Assembly (NCBI GenBank): GCA_014841835.1
Contig: JACYUQ010000001.1
Coordinates: 496,001 to 560,000 of the forward strand
Reading direction: 5' to 3'
Length of the DNA: 64,000 nucleotides
DNA from: Oxalobacteraceae sp. CFBP 13730
Lineage (GTDB): Bacteria; Pseudomonadota; Gammaproteobacteria; Burkholderiales; Burkholderiaceae_D
The notes beneath the pieces are model-generated. The model searched no databases. It was not told where the DNA came from and saw only the letters and a program-made list of their open reading frames with translations. The translations under genes and the position numbers were made by a program. Position 1 is the stretch's first letter. Each line of letters begins with the position of its first letter. Positions 57,338 through 64,000 of this stretch are shown piece after piece.

Positions 57338-59239
57338 TTACACGCCGCGCGAGCGCGCTTCGATCGTTTCCCAGCGCTCCAGCGCATCGAGCAGCAAGTC
57401 TTCGATTTCGGCAAAGCGCGCATTGATGCGCTTGGCGTCGGCCGGGTTCTGCTTGTAGAAGTCCGGGCCATTGAGCTGCGCCGTGATCGCCGACTGTTCA
57501 TCTTCCAGCGTCGCGATCAGCTTCGGCAACTCTTCCAGTTCGCGTTGCTCCTTGTAGCTCAGCTTGACCTTCTTGGCGGCCGGGGCTGCAGTGTCGTCCG
57601 CTTTCGGCGCGCTGGTCTTGACCGGCGCCTGGACCACCGGCGTGGCCGCCTTGACGCGTTCCCAGTCGGTATAACCACCGACGAATTCGCGCCACTTGCC
57701 GGCGCCTTCGGCCACGATTACTTGCGTGACGACGTTGTCGAGGAACGTGCGGTCGTGGCTGACCAGGAACACGGTGCCCGTGTATTCCTCGAGCAGTTCT
57801 TCGAGCAGCTCGAGCGTGTCGATGTCCAGATCGTTGGTCGGCTCATCGAGCACGAGGCAATTGGCTGGCTTGGCGAACAGGCGCGCCAGCAGCAGGCGGT
57901 TGCGCTCGCCACCGGAGAGCGACTTGACCGGCGAACGTGCACGTTCCGGCGAGAACAGGAAATCGTTCAGGTAGGTCATCACGTGGCGGCGCTGGCCATT
58001 GATCTCGACCCAGTCGCTGCCCGGTGCAATGGTGTCGGCCAGGCTGGCTTCTTCATTGAGCTGGGTGCGCATCTGGTCGAAGTACGCAACGTTCAGCTTG
58101 GTGCCCAGACGGACCTTGCCGCTGTCGGCCGTTTCTTCGCCCAGGATGATCTTGAGCAGCGTCGTCTTGCCGGCGCCGTTCGGTCCGATCAGACCGACCT
58201 TGTCGCCACGCATCAGCGTGCCGGTGAAGTTGTCGACGATGACCTTGTCGCCGTACATTTTCGAGATGTTCTCGAGATCGGCAACGATCTTGCCCGAACG
58301 TTCGCCCGTGGCGACGTCCAGCTTGATCTGACCCTGCTGATCGCGGCGCACTGCGCGCTGCGAACGCAGTGCTTCCAGGCGGCGTACGCGGCCTTCGTCG
58401 CGGGTGCGGCGTGCCTGCACGCCCTTGCGGATCCACACTTCTTCTTGCGCCAGGAATTTGTCGAACTTGGCGTTTTCGACTTCTTCATTGGCCAGCAGTT
58501 CTTGCTTGCGCGCCTGGTAAGTCGTGAAATTGCCCGGGAACGACAGCAGACGGCCGCGGTCGAGTTCAATGATGCGGGTAGCAACGTTGTCCAGGAAACT
58601 ACGATCGTGGGTAATGAACAGGACCGAGCCGCGGAACTCGCGCAGCAGGCTCTCGAGCCACTTGATCGACGTGAAGTCCAGGTGGTTGGTCGGCTCATCG
58701 AGCAGCAGCACGTCCGGCGCCGACACCAGCGCCACGGCCAGCGCCACGCGCTTTTGCATACCGCCCGAGAGCGTGCCCATCAGCGCGTCGCCCGACAGGT
58801 TCAGGCGGTCGAGCGTGGTCTCGACCTTGTGCGCCAGATTCCAGCCGTCGTTCGCGTCGAGCTTGGTCTGGATCACATGCATGCGCTCCATCAACGCGTC
58901 ATCGTCGCCCTGGCCGAACTTGCCGGTGAGTTCTTCGTATTCGGTCAGCATCGCCTGCTGGTCGCCCATGCCGCCGGCAACGACGGCGAACACCGTCATG
59001 CTCAGGTCAAACACCGGTTCCTGCTCAACATAGGCGATGGTCACGCCCTGCTGCATGACCAGCAAGCCATCGTCCAGGCGCGAGCGGCCCGAGATGACTT
59101 TCAGGAGCGAGGATTTGCCGGTGCCGTTGCGGCCGATGAGGCCGACACGTTCGCCGGTCTCGAGGGAAAAATCAGCGTGGTCGAGCAGCGGCACGTGGCC
59201 GAAAGCAAGTTGAGCGGAACTAATGGAGATGACAGCCAT
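57338..59239 (-). CDS. uup: ABC-F ATPase Uup
   Basis: This cytosolic ribosome-associated ABC-F protein has 633 residues and two ATPase cassettes. Walker A motifs are GRNGTGKS (36-43) and GPNGAGKTT (about 350), the signatures are LSGGMQKR and LSGGERNR, and the linker between cassettes is the P-site tRNA interaction motif. The C-terminal coiled coil (YKEQRELEELPKLIATLEDE) is characteristic of Uup. The ATG at 59239 (MAVISISS) has no obvious Shine-Dalgarno; the frame to 59335 is unsupported. Confidence 0.94.
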   Translation of the reverse strand: MAVISISSAQLAFGHVPLLDHADFSLETGERVGLIGRNGTGKSSLLKVISGRSRLDDGLLVMQQGVTIAYVEQEPVFDLSMTVFAVVAGGMGDQQAMLTEYEELTGKFGQGDDDALMERMHVIQTKLDANDGWNLAHKVETTLDRLNLSGDALMGTLSGGMQKRVALAVALVSAPDVLLLDEPTNHLDFTSIKWLESLLREFRGSVLFITHDRSFLDNVATRIIELDRGRLLSFPGNFTTYQARKQELLANEEVENAKFDKFLAQEEVWIRKGVQARRTRDEGRVRRLEALRSQRAVRRDQQGQIKLDVATGERSGKIVADLENISKMYGDKVIVDNFTGTLMRGDKVGLIGPNGAGKTTLLKIILGEETADSGKVRLGTKLNVAYFDQMRTQLNEEASLADTIAPGSDWVEINGQRRHVMTYLNDFLFSPERARSPVKSLSGGERNRLLLARLFAKPANCLVLDEPTNDLDIDTLELLEELLEEYTGTVFLVSHDRTFLDNVVTQVIVAEGAGKWREFVGGYTDWERVKAATPVVQAPVKTSAPKADDTAAPAAKKVKLSYKEQRELEELPKLIATLEDEQSAITAQLNGPDFYKQNPADAKRINARFAEIEDLLLDALERWETIEARSRGV

Positions 59240-59468
59240 GATCGGTATGCGTTTCGTCGCGCGAAGAAAAATAAGGCGCGGGGGGAAAAGGTGCGTTGAT
59301 TGAATAAGGGGCACATTGTACCGACTGCCGGGCATGAAGCTGCATTTCTATTTCGATCCCGGCTATAATTGCAACCGGTTCACGGTACCAGCCCGCCCTG
59401 CGGGGCCTGCCCGCCGGACTGCAGGCTTGCCCTGCTTCGCGCCGTCAGCACCTGGCAGCGCGGGCGTC

Positions 59469-59543
59469 CTCCCCGTAGCACAATGGATAGTGCACATGCC
59501 TCCTAAGCGTGGGATACTGGTTCGATTCCAGTCGGGGGGACCA
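59469..59543 (+). tRNA. tRNA-Arg (anticodon CCT)
   Basis: The cloverleaf is complete. The acceptor is CTCCCCG/CGGGGGG with one T-G pair, the D arm GCAC/GTGC, the anticodon stem CATGC/GCGTG around CTCCTAA, the T arm ACTGG-TTCGATT-CCAGT, and CCA is encoded. It reads the rare AGG codon. It ends directly before the convergent MarR gene, and such genes are frequent integration sites, but I see no integrase. Confidence 0.95.
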
Positions 59544-59544
59544 G

Positions 59545-60069
59545 CTACACCCCGTCATCCACCCGCAAACTGCGCTTCATGGTCGATAACAACGCGATCA
59601 TCGTCGCCTTGTCTTCCGCTGCCACGTCGGCCAGCATTTCCTCGATCCAGCGCTCATGCACCGCGGCCATTTCATCGAACGCGGCGCGCCCCGCTGACGT
59701 CAGCTTGACGGCCGACGCGCGCCGGTCGTTCACATCCTGTACCCGCACCACGAGCTGCTCGCGCTCGAGCTGATCGGTAATCCCCGTGATATTGCCGCCG
59801 GTGACCATCATGCGCTTGGACAATTCCCCCATGCGCAGGCCGTCCGGATGCCGCTGAAGCTGCGCCATCAGGTCAAAGCGCGGCAGCGTGATGTCGAACG
59901 TCGTGCGCAGGCGGCTGCGGATTTCGTTCTCGATGCGCGTCGTGCACGACAGCATGCGCAGCCACAGGCGCAGCGATTGGTGATGTTCGTCCGTCAGGCG
60001 GCTTTCCATGTCCAGCTCGGCTGCCCCGCCCATCGCTGGGTCTTGTTCACGTCCATCCACTTCCTGCAT
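59545..60069 (-). CDS. MarR-family transcriptional regulator
   Basis: The 174 residues have a winged helix-turn-helix (about 70-130; LRMGELSKRMMVTGGNITGI, DQLEREQLVVRVQDVNDRRA) and dimerisation helices at both ends. Its stop lies one base after the tRNA CCA. It starts 7 nt after the acyl-CoA ligase gene with GAGGAC upstream, so it is co-transcribed. It likely represses aromatic-acid degradation with a CoA-thioester as inducer, by analogy with other MarR regulators beside benzoate-type ligases; that is inference. Confidence 0.88.
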   Translation of the reverse strand: MQEVDGREQDPAMGGAAELDMESRLTDEHHQSLRLWLRMLSCTTRIENEIRSRLRTTFDITLPRFDLMAQLQRHPDGLRMGELSKRMMVTGGNITGITDQLEREQLVVRVQDVNDRRASAVKLTSAGRAAFDEMAAVHERWIEEMLADVAAEDKATMIALLSTMKRSLRVDDGV

Positions 60070-60076
60070 GCTGTCC

Positions 60077-61723
60077 TCAATCTGCGTTCGTGCGTAATTT
60101 AAAGCGTTGTAGTTTACCGGTTTCGGTGCGAGGCAGTTGTTCCTTGAACAAAATGGCCCTGGGGTACTTATACGGCGCGATCTGTGCCTTCACGAATTCC
60201 TGCAATTCGCATGCCAGGTCGTCCGACCCCATCCGCCCTGCCCGCAGCACGACATGGGCCTCGACCACCTGGCCGCGCTCGGGGTCGAGCCGCCCCACGA
60301 CCGCGCATTCGGCCACCGCCGGATGGTGCAGCAACGCTTCTTCGACTTCGGCGCCGGCGATGTTGTAGCCGGCCGAGATGATCATGTCGTCCGTGCGCGA
60401 GCGGTAGTAGAAATAGCCGTCGGCATCCATTTCGTAGGCGTCGCCGGTGATGTTCCAGCCACCCTGCACGTAATCACCCTGACGCTCGTCGTCCAGGTAG
60501 CGGCAGCCGGTGGGGCCTTTCACGGCCAGGCGACCGATCACGCCCGGGCCGACGGGGATGCCGTCGGCATCGAGAATGCAGGCCTGGTAGCCCGGCACCG
60601 GCTTGCCGGTGGCGCCAGGCCGGATGGCCGCGCCCGCGCTGGCGATGAAAATGTGCAGCAGCTCGGTCGCGCCGATGCCGTCGATCATTGCCAGCCCGGT
60701 GGCCGCCTGCCAGGCCGCGCGCGTGGCCAGCGGCAGCGGCTCGCCGGCCGACACGCTGGCGCGCAGGCTGGTCAGGTCGAAACGGTCCGCCTGCGCCGCC
60801 ATCAGGCGATAAAAGGTCGGCGCCGTGAAGCACACGGTGGCGCGGTAGTCGGCGATGGCCGCCAGCAGCGCCTCGGGGCTCAGGCGTTCGAGCAGCACAC
60901 CCGCGCCGCCGACACGCAGCGGGAACAGCAGCAGGCCGCCCAGCCCGAACGTGAACGCCAGCGGCGGCGTGCCGATGAAGATATCGTCCGCGCGCGCACC
61001 GAGCGTGTGACGCGGGAAGCAGTCGCAGATGGCCAGCACGTCGCGATGAAAGTGCATGGTCCCTTTGGGGATGCCGGTGGTGCCGGACGTAAAGCTGATC
61101 AGGCAGACGTCGTCGCGCGCGGTGTCGGCGGCGACGAACGGGGCGTCGTGGCGGGCCATCCGTGCTTCGAGCGCATCGGGTGCATCGGGTGCATCTGGCG
61201 CCGGCGCGCCGAACACCAGCACCGGCACGCGCAGGCCCAGTGCATCGATGGCATCCACCAGGCCATCGGCGCACAGCACTGCATTGATGCGCGCCTTGTC
61301 GGCGATGGCGCCCAGTTCGCGTGCGCGCAGCAGCGGCATGGTCGGCAGCACGATGCAGCCGGCCTTGATCACGCCCAGTATGCAGGCCGCCATCATCGGG
61401 CAGTTCGCGCCGCGCACCAGCACGCGGCTGCCGGTGGGCAGCCCAAGATCTTGGCGCAGCACGTGGGCGATGCGGTCGGCCTGCGCCAGCAACTGGGCGT
61501 AGCTCAAGCGTTCGCGCGCGCCGATCAGCGCCGTGCGCGCGCCCCAGCCGCGCGCGATGGCGTCGTCGAGCAGCGCGCTCGCGCAATTCAGGCGCTCAGG
61601 GTATTGCAGCTCGGGCAGGTCGAACAGGAAGTCGGGCCAGGTGTCGGGTGGCGGCAAGTGCGCACGCGCGAAACCATCGGTGTGGCCGGACGGGGACAAC
61701 GCGGCACTGGTGACGTCGTTCAT
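60077..61723 (-). CDS. Benzoate/2-aminobenzoate-type CoA ligase
   Basis: This 548-residue AMP-forming acyl-CoA synthetase has the phosphate-binding motif FTSGTTGIPKGTMHF (about 210-225), GWNITGD (about 435) and the C-terminal lysine in PRTETGKLQRFKLR. The N-terminal LPPPDTWPDFLFDLPELQYPERLN resembles benzoate-CoA and 2-aminobenzoate-CoA ligases. It activates an aromatic acid for ring reduction or cleavage. The ATG at 61723 follows GGGGAT. The other degradation genes are not in the window. Confidence 0.84.
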   Translation of the reverse strand: MNDVTSAALSPSGHTDGFARAHLPPPDTWPDFLFDLPELQYPERLNCASALLDDAIARGWGARTALIGARERLSYAQLLAQADRIAHVLRQDLGLPTGSRVLVRGANCPMMAACILGVIKAGCIVLPTMPLLRARELGAIADKARINAVLCADGLVDAIDALGLRVPVLVFGAPAPDAPDAPDALEARMARHDAPFVAADTARDDVCLISFTSGTTGIPKGTMHFHRDVLAICDCFPRHTLGARADDIFIGTPPLAFTFGLGGLLLFPLRVGGAGVLLERLSPEALLAAIADYRATVCFTAPTFYRLMAAQADRFDLTSLRASVSAGEPLPLATRAAWQAATGLAMIDGIGATELLHIFIASAGAAIRPGATGKPVPGYQACILDADGIPVGPGVIGRLAVKGPTGCRYLDDERQGDYVQGGWNITGDAYEMDADGYFYYRSRTDDMIISAGYNIAGAEVEEALLHHPAVAECAVVGRLDPERGQVVEAHVVLRAGRMGSDDLACELQEFVKAQIAPYKYPRAILFKEQLPRTETGKLQRFKLRTNAD

Positions 61724-61849
61724 GGCGTGATCCCCGGCTGACAACGAAGCAGTCGACCGGCAGCGCCGGTCAGGCAACACCTGCGGGATACTGTAAGTCC
61801 AAAGCGCACCGGCGGCAAGGAGATCTGTTCGGCAAACAGGCCATCGGCA

Positions 61850-62512
61850 TCATGCACGCGCAGCGCGTTCGATCTGGCGCATCACTGCCACCTGCGCCTC
61901 CATCAGGCCGGCCGCCAGCGGTGCCCGCTCGAGCGCTGCAGCAGCGCCGTGCAGGCCAAGCATGCTGCAGCCGGCGCGCAGGCGCGCAAGCTGTTCGACA
62001 CCCTCGGCGCCCTCGGCCAGGCTGCCCTGCGCCGCCTGCAACTGGCGCGCCAGGCCATCCAGATACAAGCGCAGGCGATCAAGGTCGATGCCAAGCCGGC
62101 GCGCCACGGCATCCGGTGCCTCGTCGTTCGCATCGTTCGCATCGGTTGGCGCAAACAGGCGCTCGAACTGGACACGTACGTCGTCATGGCGGAACGGCTT
62201 GACGATGTAGCCACTCGCGCCGGCCAGCGCCGCTTCGTCCATCGTGGCGCTGTCGGACGCCGCCGAGACCAGCACGAACGGCAGCGCCGCCAGCAGCGGG
62301 GTCTGGCGCACGCGCTGCAGCAGTTCAAGCCCGGACAGATGCGGCATGCGCAGGTCGCAGAACACGATGTCGGGCCGCAGGCCACCTTCCAACTGGCGCC
62401 AGGCATCGGCGCCGTCTTCGGCTTCGACGATCGCATGGCTGCCGCAGCTGTCCACCAGATGCATCAGCATCATGCGCGCCACCACATCGTCGTCGACCAC
62501 CAGCACGTTCAT
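61850..62512 (-). CDS. Response regulator with C-terminal pseudo-Hpt domain
   Basis: The 220 residues have an intact CheY-type receiver (1-118; DDD at 7-9, Asp53 in FCDLRMP, Lys105 in VKPFRH), a short Asp/Asn/Ala linker and a helical C-terminal domain. In that domain LARLRAGCSMLGL (about 175-187) aligns with the Hpt core, but the phosphorylated His position is Ala176. There is no DNA-binding or enzymatic output. I chose the ATG at 62512 over a GTG one codon upstream from the GGAG spacing. It lies 45 nt downstream of a hybrid kinase and is surely its partner. Confidence 0.82.
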   Translation of the reverse strand: MNVLVVDDDVVARMMLMHLVDSCGSHAIVEAEDGADAWRQLEGGLRPDIVFCDLRMPHLSGLELLQRVRQTPLLAALPFVLVSAASDSATMDEAALAGASGYIVKPFRHDDVRVQFERLFAPTDANDANDEAPDAVARRLGIDLDRLRLYLDGLARQLQAAQGSLAEGAEGVEQLARLRAGCSMLGLHGAAAALERAPLAAGLMEAQVAVMRQIERAARA

Positions 62513-62556
62513 CACGTCTCCACCAGATTCCTCAGGAACTTCATTATAAGCAGGTG

Positions 62557-64000
62557 TCAGGAAGGGGCGCCCGTTTCGAAGGTGTCGAGCACCGCGGCCA
62601 GCCTCGGCAAGCCGGCGCGCAGGCGCTGGGCATCATGGCCGTCGGCGGCCGCTTCCAGTTCGCCGCACAGTGCTTCCAGTGCCGGCTCGGCCAGATAGGT
62701 GGCGCTGCCGCGCAGCCCATGCAGGATCCGGCCGGCGGTCTCGAAGTCGTCGACTGCCAGCGCAGCGTCCAGTTCGGCGCGCCGGCGCGGCAGGTCGTCG
62801 CAGAATGCAGCGCGCAGGCGCAGCCGCAGGTGGTCAGTCCGCGCGGCAGGCGGCGCCGCTGGCGCCTCCACACCGAACAGCGCATCGAGGGCGGCCGGCG
62901 TAGGTGCCGCCGGCACAGGCGAAGCCGGTGCCATGGCCACCACCGGCCCATACGCCAGCACTGGCAGCGGGAACCCGCGCTGCAGCTGGCGTTCGATCGC
63001 GCGCGCCAGCTGCAGGTGTAGCGCCGCCTCGTCGATCGGCTTGGTCAAAAACGCATCCATGCCGCAGGCCAGGTAGCGCGCGCGGTCTTCGCCGCTGGCG
63101 TTGGCGGTGAGCGCCACGATCATCACGTGCTGGTCGAGCACCGGCGCGTCGGGCGGGCCGCCGGCGCGGATCAGGCGCGTGGCGCTGGCGCCGTCCATCT
63201 CCGGCATGCGCCCGTCCATCAGCACCAGGTCGTAGCGCTTGCGGGCGCACGCCGCCACCGCTTCGGTGCCGTTGCCGACGATGTCGATCGCATGGCCCAT
63301 CTCCTCGACCATCAGGCGTGCGATGACCTGGTTGGTCGGGAAATCCTCGGCGCACAGGACCGTCAGCTGGTGGCTGTGCGGCGCGCGCGTCACGTGCGGG
63401 GTATGGGCAGGCGGGGCGCCGTCGCGCAGCGGCAGCAGCACGGAGAACACGCTGCCCTCGCCTTCGACACTGTTGACGCCGATGGTCCCGCCCATCAGCT
63501 CGACCAGCTGGCGGCAGATCGCCAGGCCCAGGCCCGTGCCGCCATAGCGGCGCGTGGTGGTGGTGTCGGCCTGCTCGAATTTCTGGAACAGGCGCGGCAC
63601 CGCCGCAGCCGGGATGCCGATGCCCGTATCGCGCACCGTGAAGCGGATCATGTGCTGCTCGCCCGTCCCGTGCTGGTCGCTTGGCCGGCATTCGACATGG
63701 ATCGTCACCCCGCCCTCCCTGGTGAACTTGAAGGCATTGCCGACCAGGTTGACCAGCACCTGGCGCACGCGGGTCGGGTCGCCCACCAGATAGCGCGGCA
63801 CGTTGTCATCGACCAGCACCGAAAACGCCAGGTCCATCCCCGCCGCCTGTTCGTCGAACAGGCTGGCCACGTTGCGCATCTTGGCGTGCAGGTCGAAGTC
63901 GATCCGCTCCACCGTCAGCTTGCCGGCCTCGATCTTGGAAAAGTCGAGCAGGTCATTGATGATCCCCAGCAGGGCCTGGGCGTTGGCCTGGCCGCGCACG
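62557..64000 (-). CDS. Hybrid sensor histidine kinase, C-terminal part (runs off the window)
   Basis: About 480 residues of the C-terminal part are visible. They comprise the end of HisKA (LLGIINDLLDFSKIEAGK), the ATPase with N box (NLVGNAFKFT), DTGIGI and GGTGLGL, then a receiver (DLVLMDGRMPEMDG, LTKPIDEAAL). A linker and an Hpt domain whose His is present (GRILHGLRGSATYL) complete it. The sensory part lies beyond the right edge. The full HisKA-REC-Hpt chain is a phosphorelay (BarA/ArcB-like order). The response regulator just downstream is a likely partner. Confidence 0.9.
   Translation of the reverse strand, partial: VRGQANAQALLGIINDLLDFSKIEAGKLTVERIDFDLHAKMRNVASLFDEQAAGMDLAFSVLVDDNVPRYLVGDPTRVRQVLVNLVGNAFKFTREGGVTIHVECRPSDQHGTGEQHMIRFTVRDTGIGIPAAAVPRLFQKFEQADTTTTRRYGGTGLGLAICRQLVELMGGTIGVNSVEGEGSVFSVLLPLRDGAPPAHTPHVTRAPHSHQLTVLCAEDFPTNQVIARLMVEEMGHAIDIVGNGTEAVAACARKRYDLVLMDGRMPEMDGASATRLIRAGGPPDAPVLDQHVMIVALTANASGEDRARYLACGMDAFLTKPIDEAALHLQLARAIERQLQRGFPLPVLAYGPVVAMAPASPVPAAPTPAALDALFGVEAPAAPPAARTDHLRLRLRAAFCDDLPRRRAELDAALAVDDFETAGRILHGLRGSATYLAEPALEALCGELEAAADGHDAQRLRAGLPRLAAVLDTFETGAPS

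Noticed and set aside
59469..59543. Integrated element at the tRNA-Arg gene
   Set aside because: No integrase and no second copy of the tRNA 3' end was seen; flanking genes are ordinary.

Overview
The window reads as chromosomal DNA of a GC-rich betaproteobacterium of the Oxalobacteraceae (Massilia/Telluria/Duganella type). This rests on the gene set: a 2-methylcitrate operon with AcnD, a PEP-CTERM/EpsA-EpsE-EpsL exopolysaccharide-sorting toolkit, paired dimeric and monomeric NADP-isocitrate dehydrogenases, and ClpS-ClpA beside a cold-shock gene. No species call is possible from sequence alone. There is no rRNA, CRISPR array, phage or complete insertion sequence.

Region by region. 1-6.6 kb: propionate catabolism (acnD-prpC-prpB on the minus strand), an acetate/propionate-type permease pair (actP plus a DUF485 protein) and the sigma54 activator prpR. 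A consensus sigma54 promoter and TGTTTCA/TGAAACA dyads tie prpB and prpR together. 6.7-9.3 kb: reverse transsulfuration (CBS plus cystathionine gamma-lyase). 9.4-19.4 kb: housekeeping genes (chemoreceptor, clpA/clpS, csp, icd, rluE, monomeric icd, rpsT) with clear intrinsic terminators. 19.5-23.2 kb: murJ and a secreted NTF2-like/hydrolase-TPR pair.

23.2-26.5 kb is an accessory islet unlike its surroundings. It is AT-richer and holds small orphan genes. Three copies of a ~107-bp inverted-repeat element flank a tandemly duplicated 96-101 aa gene; one copy has lost its original start context, and truncated genes abut the repeats.

26.7-36.2 kb is an eleven-gene, tightly overlapping minus-strand operon for a type II secretion/type IV pilus hybrid machine: GspG, GspF, GspE, PilM/N/O/P-like proteins, a lipoprotein secretin and three further prepilin-like proteins. 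36.5-46.4 kb carries secreted products and control genes: two PEP-CTERM proteins, a PA-domain subtilisin, an ExeM-type extracellular nuclease, a lipoprotein, and an EpsA-like LuxR regulator coupled to a response regulator whose phospho-acceptor Asp is replaced by Glu.

46.8-57.3 kb is surface-polysaccharide territory: two GDP-mannose-type pyrophosphorylases with galE, a heparinase II/III family protein, MgtC, EpsE, EpsL and a CAAX-protease-like membrane protein. 57.3-64 kb holds uup, tRNA-Arg(CCT), a MarR/acyl-CoA-ligase pair, and a two-component pair in which the response regulator ends in what looks like a histidine-less Hpt domain. The hybrid kinase runs off the right edge, and acnD runs off the left edge.
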